Shown in pieces: positions 25,447 through 33,405 of a stretch of 64,000 bases of DNA. This DNA is from ZC4RG30 sp035556135 (GTDB lineage Bacteria > Pseudomonadota > Gammaproteobacteria > Steroidobacterales > Steroidobacteraceae). Below the pieces are notes generated by a model. The model worked only from the letters and a program-made list of their open reading frames with translations, did no database searches and was not told the DNA's origin. The first letter of the stretch is position 1, and each line of letters begins with the position of its first letter. The DNA lies in contig DATMFO010000003.1 of assembly GCA_035556135.1 (NCBI GenBank), positions 1,426,001-1,490,000 on the forward strand, read 5' to 3'. Position numbers and translations under genes: made by a program.

Positions 25447-26955
25447 GTGCAGCAGGCCCGTGTGATCGCGGATCGGGATTTCGTCATCGACAGGCTCGAC
25501 CGGCGCGTGTTTGGCGCCTTCATCGAACACCTGGGCCGCTGCATCTATGGTGGCGTCTACGAGCCGGGCCATCCCACGGCGGACGAGGATGGCTTCCGCG
25601 GCGACGTGCTGGCGCTCACGCGCGAGCTGGGCGTCACCATCGTGCGCTGGCCCGGCGGCAACTTCGTTTCCGGCTACAACTGGCGCGATGGCGTTGGCCC
25701 GCGCGGGAAGCGGCCGAAGCGCCTGGACCTGGCCTGGTTTTCCACCGAGCCGAACCAGTTCGGCACCAACGAGTTCATCCAGTGGTGCCGCAAGGTGGGC
25801 GCGGAGCCGATGATGGCGATCAACCTCGGCACGGCTGGCCCTGAGGAGGCGCGCCAGCTGGTGGAATACTGCAACCACCCCGGTGGCACCGAGTATTCGG
25901 ACCTGCGCATCGCCCACGGTTATCCGGAGCCGCACAACATCCGCTTCTGGTGCCTGGGCAACGAGATGGACGGCCCCTGGCAGATCTGCCACAAGACCTC
26001 GCAGGAATACGGTCGTGCGGCGCAGGAGTCGGCCAAGGTAATGCGCTGGACGTCAGAGGGTCTCACGCTGGCCGCCTGCGGATCCTCCTATCGCGAGATG
26101 CCCACCTACGGCGCCTGGGAATACGAGGTGCTGGAGCACTGCTTCGATTCGGTGGATTTCATCTCGCTGCACCAGTACTTCCACAACCGCGAAGGCGACA
26201 TCGCGCGCTTCTTCACCCACATCGACAAACTCGACAGCTTCATCAGCGAGGTCACCGCGATTGCCGACGCGGTGGCAGCCCGCCGGCGCAGCGACAAACG
26301 CATCATGCTGTCGATGGACGAGTGGAACGTCTGGTACAAGGCGCGCAATCCGGAGGACCTGGCCAAGCCCGGCTGGCCCGCGGCCCCGAGGCTGCTGGAA
26401 GAGATCTCGAATTTCGAGGATGCCCTGGTGGTGGGCGGGGCGCTGATCACCTTGATCAACCACGCCGACCGCGTGAAGACCGCCTGCCTGGCGCAGCTGG
26501 TGAACGCCATCGGCGCGATGATGACTGACACCGGCGGCCCGGTGTGGCGCCAGGCCATCTTCCATCCTTTCGCACTGTCGGCGCGCCTGGCACGCGGCAA
26601 TGTGCTGCGGCTGGTCAGGGAATGCAACACCTTTGCCGCCGGCGACCACCAGAAGGCCCCGCTGCTGCTGTGCACCGCCACGCATGACCCTGGCACTGGC
26701 GCAGTGGCGGTGTTCGCCCTCAACCGCGCGCAGGAGGAAATGGAATTCACCGCTGACCTGCGTGGCTTGGGTTGTCTTGCGGTGGCCGAGAGCTTCGAAC
26801 TCAAGCACCACGACCTGAAGGCCGTCAATTCCCGCGAATCACCCGATGAGGTTTCGCCGAAGCCACATCTGGCCGTCGAGATCACCGACAGTGGCCTGAA
26901 GGCGATGCTCAAGCCGCTGTCGTGGAACGTTTTTGCGCTGAAGCCCGCTTGCTGA
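25447..26955 (+). CDS. abfA: alpha-L-arabinofuranosidase, glycoside hydrolase family 51
   Basis: About 502 residues, the standard length. The acid/base is E173 in CLGNEMDGPW and the nucleophile E292 in MDEWNVWY, at the spacing known from GH51 enzymes; PGGNFVSGYNWRDGVGP is the conserved loop near the active site. It hydrolyses terminal alpha-L-arabinofuranosyl residues from arabinan or arabinoxylan oligosaccharides. No leader is present, so it acts in the cytoplasm after uptake. GTG 25447 is preceded by GGGAG. It lies 11 bases after the binding-protein gene, forming one five-gene operon. No regulator gene is attached. Confidence 0.95.
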   Translation: MQQARVIADRDFVIDRLDRRVFGAFIEHLGRCIYGGVYEPGHPTADEDGFRGDVLALTRELGVTIVRWPGGNFVSGYNWRDGVGPRGKRPKRLDLAWFSTEPNQFGTNEFIQWCRKVGAEPMMAINLGTAGPEEARQLVEYCNHPGGTEYSDLRIAHGYPEPHNIRFWCLGNEMDGPWQICHKTSQEYGRAAQESAKVMRWTSEGLTLAACGSSYREMPTYGAWEYEVLEHCFDSVDFISLHQYFHNREGDIARFFTHIDKLDSFISEVTAIADAVAARRRSDKRIMLSMDEWNVWYKARNPEDLAKPGWPAAPRLLEEISNFEDALVVGGALITLINHADRVKTACLAQLVNAIGAMMTDTGGPVWRQAIFHPFALSARLARGNVLRLVRECNTFAAGDHQKAPLLLCTATHDPGTGAVAVFALNRAQEEMEFTADLRGLGCLAVAESFELKHHDLKAVNSRESPDEVSPKPHLAVEITDSGLKAMLKPLSWNVFALKPAC

Positions 26956-26989
26956 AGCGCCGGGAATGCTGCGGTGATGCCGGCTGGGA

Positions 26990-27766
26990 CTAGCGCCCCC
27001 GCTCCGGCTTCCTGAACAGCAATGCGATGCGGTCGGTCCGGTCGTTGACCGCCTGGTTGCCGACCTCGAGCGTGAGCGCGTCATCGGGGCGGTAGTACAG
27101 GTCGCTGGAATCCACCAGCACGAAGCCGGCTTCCTGCACTTCCCTGATCACCTGCACCGGATCGACGCGGCGGCTGTTTTCCCGCGTGGTCGGTTCGTTG
27201 TGGCGACGGGTGTGGTCCACGATGCCGTAGTAACCGCCGGGCTTCAGCGCATCGAACACGGACTTGTTGACCGTGGCGCGATCAGCCACGGAAAAATTGT
27301 GGTAATTGCGGAAGGTCACCGCGAGATCCACCGGTGCCACATTCCACCTGCCCGACGGCCCGAACGGGCCGCCGCTGCCGGCACCGGTTCCACCCCAGCC
27401 CACTTCCTCCACCTTCTCGAGTCCCGGCAGGTTCGCGATGGCGCGGAACTGGTCCGCATAACGCCCCGGCGGATGCGTCACGTACAGCTTGCCCCTGTCC
27501 TTCAGCACCGGGCCCAGGATCTTCGTGAACCAGCCACCCGCCGGCAGTATCTCGATGACGCGCATGTCCTCGCGCATCCGGAAGAACGACAGGATCTCCA
27601 CCGGCAGGCGATTCACGTCGCGGGCCTTTTCCTCCGGCGTGCGTATCTCTGCCTGCATGGCGGCCAGTACACGCTGCTGGAAGGGCGCGGGTGCTGCCTG
27701 TTCCGCGGCCCAGCCGGAAGTGGCGGCAGACATCACGAGGGCGAGACAGGTGCGGCGCATGTTCAT
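26990..27766 (-). CDS. exported class I SAM-methyltransferase-like protein (COG4798 type)
   Basis: A Sec leader (TCLALVMSAATSGWA) is followed by a methyltransferase fold with the altered motif I VIEILPAGGWFT, then GYYGIVDHTRR and a tail RIALLFRKP. COG4798-type proteins commonly carry leaders, yet S-adenosylmethionine is not known in the periplasm, so an ordinary methyl transfer there is doubtful. The start ATG 27766 follows AAGGAG. It is the last gene of a three-gene operon after the S9 peptidase (19-base gap). The real reaction is unknown. Confidence 0.82.
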   Translation of the reverse strand: MNMRRTCLALVMSAATSGWAAEQAAPAPFQQRVLAAMQAEIRTPEEKARDVNRLPVEILSFFRMREDMRVIEILPAGGWFTKILGPVLKDRGKLYVTHPPGRYADQFRAIANLPGLEKVEEVGWGGTGAGSGGPFGPSGRWNVAPVDLAVTFRNYHNFSVADRATVNKSVFDALKPGGYYGIVDHTRRHNEPTTRENSRRVDPVQVIREVQEAGFVLVDSSDLYYRPDDALTLEVGNQAVNDRTDRIALLFRKPERGR

Positions 27767-27785
27767 GGCTGGGCTCCTTCCGGCA

Positions 27786-29876
27786 CTACCGGCTCAGTTG
27801 CTTCCAGAGAAAGGTGTAGGCCAGGGCATTCATGTGCGCGGCCTGCGCATTGTTGGCCGAACCGCCATGGCCGCCCTCGATGTTCTCGTAGTAGCGCACG
27901 TCTTTCCCGGCCGCTTCCATCTTGGCCATCATCTTGCGTGCATGGCCGGGATGCACGCGGTCATCGCGCGTGGACGTGGTGAACAGCGTCGGCGGGTAGT
28001 CGCGCGCGGGATCAAACAGGTGGTACGGCGAGAAGGTGCGGATGAACTCCCAGTCCGCCGTGTCCGGATCGCCGTATTCGGCCATCCATGAGGCGCCGGC
28101 CAGCAGCTTGCTGTAGCGCTGCATGTCCAGCAGCGGCACCTGGATCACGATGGCGCCGAACTTCTCCGGATAACGCACCAGCATGTTGCCCATCAGCAGG
28201 CCGCCATTGCTGCCGCCCATGGTGCCAAGGTGCTGCGAAGATGTGATGCCGCGGGCGATCAGGTCATCGGCCACGGCCGCGAAATCCTCATACGCGCGGT
28301 GCCGGTTCTCGCGCAAGGCCGCCTGGTGCCAGCGGGGACCGTATTCGCCGCCGCCGCGGATATTGGCCATCACGTAGACGCCGCCCTTCTCCAGCCAGCT
28401 CTTGCCCATGCCGCCGGAGTAGGTCGGCGTCATCGCCACCTCGAAGCCACCGTAGCCGTAGAGCAGCGTCGGAGCCTTGCCATCCAGCTTGAGGTCCCTC
28501 GGCCGCACGAGGAAATACGGCACGCGGGTACCGTCCTTCGAAGTGGCGAAGTGCTGCTCGATCACATGACGCGAGCCATCGAAGAACGCGGGATTGGATT
28601 TCAGCACCTCGGGCTTGCGCCCCACTTCTGCCAGCGCCAGCGTTGTGGGCGTGAGGAAGTCCGCGGAGACCAGCCACACCGCATTGCTTTCGTCCGGGTC
28701 CACGGCCTGCACGTCGATGGTGCCGAAATCCGGCGCGCCGGTGAAGGCGCTGCGCTGCCACCCGTCCTTGCCTGGCGTGAGCACGAAGAGGCGGCTCTTC
28801 ACGTCCTCCATCACATTGAGCACGAGGTGGTCACGCGTCCAGGTGAAGGCGGCAAGAGAGGACTTGTCGGTGGGCTCGAACAGCGCCACGAACTGGCGTC
28901 CCCCGGCCATGAAGTCATCGAAGCCGGCCGCGATCAGCGCGCCTGCCGGCCAGGTGCGCCCGCCTGTTTCCCAGGGATCGCGCAGCTGCAGCACCAGCCA
29001 GTCCTTGTGCACGGACTTCTGGGCCGAATCGGGCGCGTCGATGCGCACCAGGCTGCCATCCTTGCGGCGCAGGTAGAGCTCGTCCTCGTAGAAGGCGATG
29101 GTGCGGCTGACGAAATCGCGCACGTATCCCGGGGTGTGGTCGCGCATGGCGGCGATGTACATGTCACCGGGCCTGCCTTCATACACCGTCCTGGCCCCCG
29201 CCAGCGGCGTGCCGCGCTTCCATTCCTTCACGATATTCGGATAGCCGGAGCTGGTCAGCGTGCCGGGCCCGAAATCGGTGTACACATACACCGTGTCTTC
29301 GTCGATCCACCCGAGCGCGCCCTTGGCTTCGGGACGGAAGAAACCATCCTTCACCCAGGCCTTGGTGACCAGGTCGAATTCGCGCGTGACGTCGGCGTCG
29401 GATCCGCCAGGCGAGAGTGCGATGAGGCAGCGGCGATAGTCCGGCTTCAGGCATTCGGCGCCATGCCACACCCATTTCGTGCCTTCCAGCTCGTTCAGCG
29501 CATCGAGGTCGAGGACGGTTTCCCACTGCGGACTGGCCTTGCGGTATTCCTGCAGCGAAGTGCGGCGCCAGATCCCCCGTTCGTGGTTCTTGTCCTTCCA
29601 GAAGTTGTAGTAGTGCCCGCCGATCTTCTCCACCGCGGGAATCTTCGCGTCGGAGTCGAGGATGGCGAGGATGTCGGACTCCATGCGGCGGAAATCCCCG
29701 GACGCAGCGAGTTCCGCTTCGGCCTTTGCGTTGCGCTCCCGCACCCAGTCGAGCGCCTCCTTGCCCTCGATATCCTCCAGCCATGCATGCGGGTCTCCGG
29801 AAGGCGGCGATCCGGAAGGTGTGCAGGCAGCCAGCATGAGTCCGGCTACCAGGCAGGCACTGGGAAGTTGGGACAT
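27786..29876 (-). CDS. prolyl oligopeptidase-family serine peptidase (S9A), lipoprotein
   Basis: A leader ending MLAAC marks a lipoprotein. The N-terminal beta-propeller spans about residues 30-440. The C-terminal hydrolase domain has Ser556 in GGSNGG, Asp638 in TRDDRVHP and His670 in GGHGGS, the complete triad in the family order. At 696 residues it is full length. Prolyl oligopeptidases cleave short proline-containing peptides and some depsipeptides; this one should act on the periplasmic side. CGGGAG precedes ATG 29876. It is the middle gene of the MAPEG/S9/methyltransferase operon. Confidence 0.93.
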   Translation of the reverse strand: MSQLPSACLVAGLMLAACTPSGSPPSGDPHAWLEDIEGKEALDWVRERNAKAEAELAASGDFRRMESDILAILDSDAKIPAVEKIGGHYYNFWKDKNHERGIWRRTSLQEYRKASPQWETVLDLDALNELEGTKWVWHGAECLKPDYRRCLIALSPGGSDADVTREFDLVTKAWVKDGFFRPEAKGALGWIDEDTVYVYTDFGPGTLTSSGYPNIVKEWKRGTPLAGARTVYEGRPGDMYIAAMRDHTPGYVRDFVSRTIAFYEDELYLRRKDGSLVRIDAPDSAQKSVHKDWLVLQLRDPWETGGRTWPAGALIAAGFDDFMAGGRQFVALFEPTDKSSLAAFTWTRDHLVLNVMEDVKSRLFVLTPGKDGWQRSAFTGAPDFGTIDVQAVDPDESNAVWLVSADFLTPTTLALAEVGRKPEVLKSNPAFFDGSRHVIEQHFATSKDGTRVPYFLVRPRDLKLDGKAPTLLYGYGGFEVAMTPTYSGGMGKSWLEKGGVYVMANIRGGGEYGPRWHQAALRENRHRAYEDFAAVADDLIARGITSSQHLGTMGGSNGGLLMGNMLVRYPEKFGAIVIQVPLLDMQRYSKLLAGASWMAEYGDPDTADWEFIRTFSPYHLFDPARDYPPTLFTTSTRDDRVHPGHARKMMAKMEAAGKDVRYYENIEGGHGGSANNAQAAHMNALAYTFLWKQLSR

Positions 29877-29889
29877 GCGGTTCTCCCGT

Positions 29890-30285
29890 TCAACTGGCGG
29901 ACCGTATCAACCCGGCGACCAGCCCCACAAGGGCCGCCCCCAGCATGCCCAGGGAAGGCAGCGCAGTCAGCGCGAACCCCAGCCCGCGCGAGCGCGGGTC
30001 ACGCACGTAGCTGCGGAAGTACACCAGCCGCCCGATGATCCACAACACGCCGATGGCCGCCGCCCAGCGGGGATCGAACACCCAGGCGAAAAGGACGACG
30101 GCGGGAATGAAGACCGCCAGCTGTTCCAGCGTGTTCATCTGCACCCGGTAGTAGCGCTCGAACATCTCGTTGCCCGAGGTCGCCGGCGCCGGGCAGCCAT
30201 ACCGGCCGCGGGCTCTCGCCACAGCGAAGCCGAATCCGACGAATTCAAGCACGGCGATGATGATGACGATGCCGACCCAGGCCAT
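29890..30285 (-). CDS. MAPEG-family membrane protein
   Basis: About 131 residues with four spans. MAPEG signatures are MFERYYRVQMNTLEQLAVFIP and the later LWIIGRLVYFRSYVRDPRSRGLGF in two pieces. MAPEG proteins include membrane glutathione transferases and leukotriene synthase homologues, usually trimers of four-helix bundles with glutathione binding. ATG 30285 has AGGGAG 6 bases upstream; a longer open frame with no ribosome site extends to 30345 and is rejected. It heads the operon that continues with the S9 peptidase gene 13 bases later. Confidence 0.88.
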   Translation of the reverse strand: MAWVGIVIIIAVLEFVGFGFAVARARGRYGCPAPATSGNEMFERYYRVQMNTLEQLAVFIPAVVLFAWVFDPRWAAAIGVLWIIGRLVYFRSYVRDPRSRGLGFALTALPSLGMLGAALVGLVAGLIRSAS

Positions 30286-30413
30286 TGTGACGCTCCCTGA
30301 TTGCAGACCGCAGGCGAGGATACCTCCTACGTGCGAAATCGCCACGATCCCTGCCCTGCCACCCCTGCGCCTCCTCTAGACTGCGGGCGCTGGAAGCCGC
30401 GGGGAGAGGGAAC

Positions 30414-32231
30414 TTGGGGGAACTGATACTGCCGGGCGGGCTCGATGGGAGCCAGGCCACGTTCCTGATCATTCTGGTCACGGCACTGGTGCTGTTCGTA
30501 CGCGGCCGGCCCCGGATCGATGTGACCGCCATGCTGGTCCTGCTGTCGCTGACCTTCACCGGGCTGCTGGAGCCACAGGAAGCACTTTCCGGGTTCATCA
30601 GCGAGCCGGCCATCATCGTGGCCTCGGTGTTCGTGATGGCGGCGGCGCTTTCGGCCACTGGCGTGACGGACCGCATCGGCCACCTGATCAGCACCGCCGC
30701 CGGCCGCAGCGAAACCCGCGCCATCCTGGTGCTGATGCCCGCGGTGGCGCTCCTGGCGGCCTTCTCGCATCACCTGATGGTCACCGCGATGATGCTGCCC
30801 ATCGTGATGCGTTTCGCGCGTGACTACCAGATCCCGGCGTCGCGACTGCTGATGCCGATGTCGCTGGCCGCCTCGCTTGGCACGACGCTCACCCTGTTCA
30901 GCGCGCCAGCCTTCCTGCTGGCCGGCGACATGCTGCGCCGGCAGACCGGCGAGGGCCTGGATATCTTCGACATCACCCCGATCGGCGCCGCGCTGGTTGT
31001 CACCGGCGTGCTGTGTATCTTGCTGATGCGCTGGGTGATCCCGCGGCGCACCGGGACCTCGGAGCAGTATTACCTGCGCCTGGAGCAGTACTTCACGGAA
31101 TTGCTGGTGAAGCCGAACTCCCCCTGGATCGGCAAGTCGCTGGCGGATTTCTGCGCCGCCAATCCTTCCGACCTGCTGGTGGTGGACCGCCTTCGCAACG
31201 GCGTGCGCGTCACTCCCCGCGATTCCCCGCTGGCCGCCGGTGACGTGCTGCTGGTGCGCGCCTCGCCGGAAGACCTGAAGTCCTTCAAGGAACAGCCGGG
31301 CCTGGCGCTCAACGCCATCGCCAAGTACGGCGAGGAGGGCGGCGGCGGGCGGAGCGGGGAACTGGTGCAGGTGGTGGTGGGACCGCGATCAGAGTTCGCC
31401 GCACGCAGTATCGGTGACGTGGACTTCTTCCGCACGCTGGGTGTGGTGGTGGTGGGGTTGTGGCGGCGGCAGTCCTTCATCGTGAAGGAACTCTCCGCCG
31501 TGCGCCTGGAGGAAGGCGACGTGCTGGTCATCTCCGGGACGCCGGAGCGGCTGGAAATGCTCGCCCGACATACCGGCTTCCTGATGATGGTGCCCTTCGA
31601 CGCAAAGCAGAAATGGCGCCATCGCTCCCGCATGGCTGTTGGCATCCTGCTCGGAGTCGTGGCGCTGGCCGCGCTGGATGTGGCACCTGCCCACATCATC
31701 TTCCTCGCGGGAGCGGTTGCCATGGTGCTGGCAGGCTGCGTGAGCGTGGAGCAGGGTTATCGCGAAATCGACGTGCGCATCTTCGTGATGATCGCAGGGG
31801 TGATTCCGCTGGGTTCGGCGATGGAGTCCACGGGCATGGCGACGCTGTTCGCCACGCAGCTGACGGCGCTCACGCAGGGTTGGGACGAGCTGTCGCTGCT
31901 GATCGCGATGTTCGTCGCGGGAGCCCTGCTCACGCAGATCCTCTCCGATGCCGCAACCACCGTGCTCATCGGCCCGATCGCCATCGCCATGGCCACCGCC
32001 ATCGGCCGCCCTCCGGCGCCCTTCGTGGTCTGCGTGGCGCTCGGAGCTGTGGCCTCGTTCCTCACTCCGATCGGCCACCACGGCAACCTGCTGATCCTGC
32101 ACCCGGGTCGCTATACCTTCGGCGACTTCCTGCGCATCGGCGTGCCGCTGACAGTGTTGCTGTGCCTGGTATCAGCGTGGATCGCCCGCGCCCTCTGGCT
32201 GGAAGGGCCGTGGCTGCCAGGATCGCTGTAG
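30414..32231 (+). CDS. SLC13/DASS-family permease with two TrkA-C (RCK_C) domains
   Basis: About 605 residues. The membrane part is split in two, with AFSHHLMVTAMMLPIV as the first re-entrant motif and FLTPIGHHGNLLI as the second. Residues about 225-395 form two cytosolic TrkA-C modules (GKSLADF... and ARSIGDVDF...). Members carry divalent anions such as sulfate or dicarboxylates with sodium. The start is TTG 30414 with GGGGAGAGGG upstream; no better codon is in reach. It is divergent from the MAPEG operon over 128 bases. Substrate not determined. Confidence 0.9.
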   Translation: MGELILPGGLDGSQATFLIILVTALVLFVRGRPRIDVTAMLVLLSLTFTGLLEPQEALSGFISEPAIIVASVFVMAAALSATGVTDRIGHLISTAAGRSETRAILVLMPAVALLAAFSHHLMVTAMMLPIVMRFARDYQIPASRLLMPMSLAASLGTTLTLFSAPAFLLAGDMLRRQTGEGLDIFDITPIGAALVVTGVLCILLMRWVIPRRTGTSEQYYLRLEQYFTELLVKPNSPWIGKSLADFCAANPSDLLVVDRLRNGVRVTPRDSPLAAGDVLLVRASPEDLKSFKEQPGLALNAIAKYGEEGGGGRSGELVQVVVGPRSEFAARSIGDVDFFRTLGVVVVGLWRRQSFIVKELSAVRLEEGDVLVISGTPERLEMLARHTGFLMMVPFDAKQKWRHRSRMAVGILLGVVALAALDVAPAHIIFLAGAVAMVLAGCVSVEQGYREIDVRIFVMIAGVIPLGSAMESTGMATLFATQLTALTQGWDELSLLIAMFVAGALLTQILSDAATTVLIGPIAIAMATAIGRPPAPFVVCVALGAVASFLTPIGHHGNLLILHPGRYTFGDFLRIGVPLTVLLCLVSAWIARALWLEGPWLPGSL

Positions 32232-32253
32232 CCACCCCCGGGCACCGCTGCTG

Positions 32254-32988
32254 CTAGAGAGCGCGGCGCAGCAGTTCCAGCGCAACCGCGCTCAGCAGGA
32301 TGCGGAACCCGACCCGGAAGACGGGCTCCGGCACCCGTGTGAGCAGCCGGCTGCCGACAGCGGTGCCGGCAAATCCCGCGCCGATCATCACGGCAATCAG
32401 GGGCAGATAGCGCCCGAATGCAAAGCCCAGACTGACAAACACCGCTACCTTGAGCACGTGCACCAGCGTGTTGAGCATGGCGTGGGTGGCCACCAACTGC
32501 TGTCGGTCGGAAATGCCGCGCACGAACGCCGCCACCAGCGGGCCCGCAGCGCCCACCACCATGCCCATTGCCGACACCACGATGCCGCCCACGAACTGCA
32601 CGATGCGGCTGGTGGCGATCAGTTGCGGCTGCGGCAGCCAGGTGGTCACCAGCACGAACAGGCCGATGGCCGCCGCGAACCAGCGCTCCGGCAGGGCGCT
32701 GGCAAAGCTGCCCCCCACCACCGAGCCGATGGCAGCGCCCAGTGCCACCCAGAGGATGAACGTCCACTGGATGTGCCGGCGCATCAGCCAGGCCCGCCCC
32801 GCGTTGCTGCCCAGCTGCACGCAGCCGTGCACCGGCACCACCACGATGGGAGGCAGCAGCAGCGTCATCGCCGCAATCATCAGCGAGCCCCCGCCCAGCG
32901 AGAACGTGGCGGTCACCAGCGAGGTGATGAAGCTGAGGGCCACCAGCCCCAGTGCGGGCCACTCTCCCAGCCCGGGTGCCAGCTGCAC
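32254..32988 (-). CDS. TauE/SafE (TSUP)-family permease
   Basis: A 244-residue protein with about eight spans. The conserved TSUP N-terminal half is visible as ITSLVTATFSLGGGSLMIAA, followed by GCVQLGSNAGRAWLM, and the second half as GMVVGAAGPLVAAF. These inner-membrane proteins export sulfite, sulfoacetate or other organosulfur compounds, or import them. It lies 28 bases after DUF3297 on the same strand and converges on the SLC13 gene. The link to sulfur is family knowledge only. Confidence 0.9.
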   Translation of the reverse strand: MQLAPGLGEWPALGLVALSFITSLVTATFSLGGGSLMIAAMTLLLPPIVVVPVHGCVQLGSNAGRAWLMRRHIQWTFILWVALGAAIGSVVGGSFASALPERWFAAAIGLFVLVTTWLPQPQLIATSRIVQFVGGIVVSAMGMVVGAAGPLVAAFVRGISDRQQLVATHAMLNTLVHVLKVAVFVSLGFAFGRYLPLIAVMIGAGFAGTAVGSRLLTRVPEPVFRVGFRILLSAVALELLRRAL

Positions 32989-33016
32989 TAGCCTGGTCCT
33001 GCCTGCGGCAAGGCGC

Positions 33017-33253
33017 TCAGTCCTTGAAGAAGGGTTCGACCTTGCCCTTGAGCGTGACGGTCAGCGGCTTGCCGCGCCGGTCCAGCGTCTTGCCCATGGC
33101 GGAGCGGATCCAGCCTTCGGAAATGCAGTATTCCTCGACATTGGTGCGCTCCACCCCGTTGAAGCGGATGCCGATGTTCCGCTGGAGGAGCTTCTCGTCA
33201 TAAAAACGGCTGGATGGATCGACGCAGAGTCGGTCGGGAAAAGTATCGGTCAC
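33017..33253 (-). CDS. DUF3297 family small protein
   Basis: A 78-residue protein with the full DUF3297 pattern: PDRLCVDPSSRFYDE, then IGIRFNGVERTNVEEYCISEG, GKTLDRRGKP and KLKGKVEPF-like ending (LKGKVEPFF). GGAGAG lies 6 bases before GTG 33253, which is why the longer open frame extending to 33529 is rejected. It is a conserved cytoplasmic protein of unknown function, here co-directional with the TauE/SafE permease. Confidence 0.9.
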   Translation of the reverse strand: MTDTFPDRLCVDPSSRFYDEKLLQRNIGIRFNGVERTNVEEYCISEGWIRSAMGKTLDRRGKPLTVTLKGKVEPFFKD

Positions 33254-33405
33254 TGGGCACTCTCCGGATGCGGTGGCGCGGATTATGCCGTCACCGCGGG
33301 CCGGCGGCAGCCCCGCTACGCAGTTCGAAGTCCCGCTTGCGGTACATCCCCTAGCCTGTTCCCGGCCACGTCCCGACGGTATCGTTGTGCCCTCGCATTC
33401 GGGGG

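Noticed and set aside
28230..30038. 602-residue plus-strand open frame
   Set aside because: It is the antisense of the S9 peptidase, rich in His, Arg and Ala with no fold signature, while the minus strand has a complete catalytic triad.
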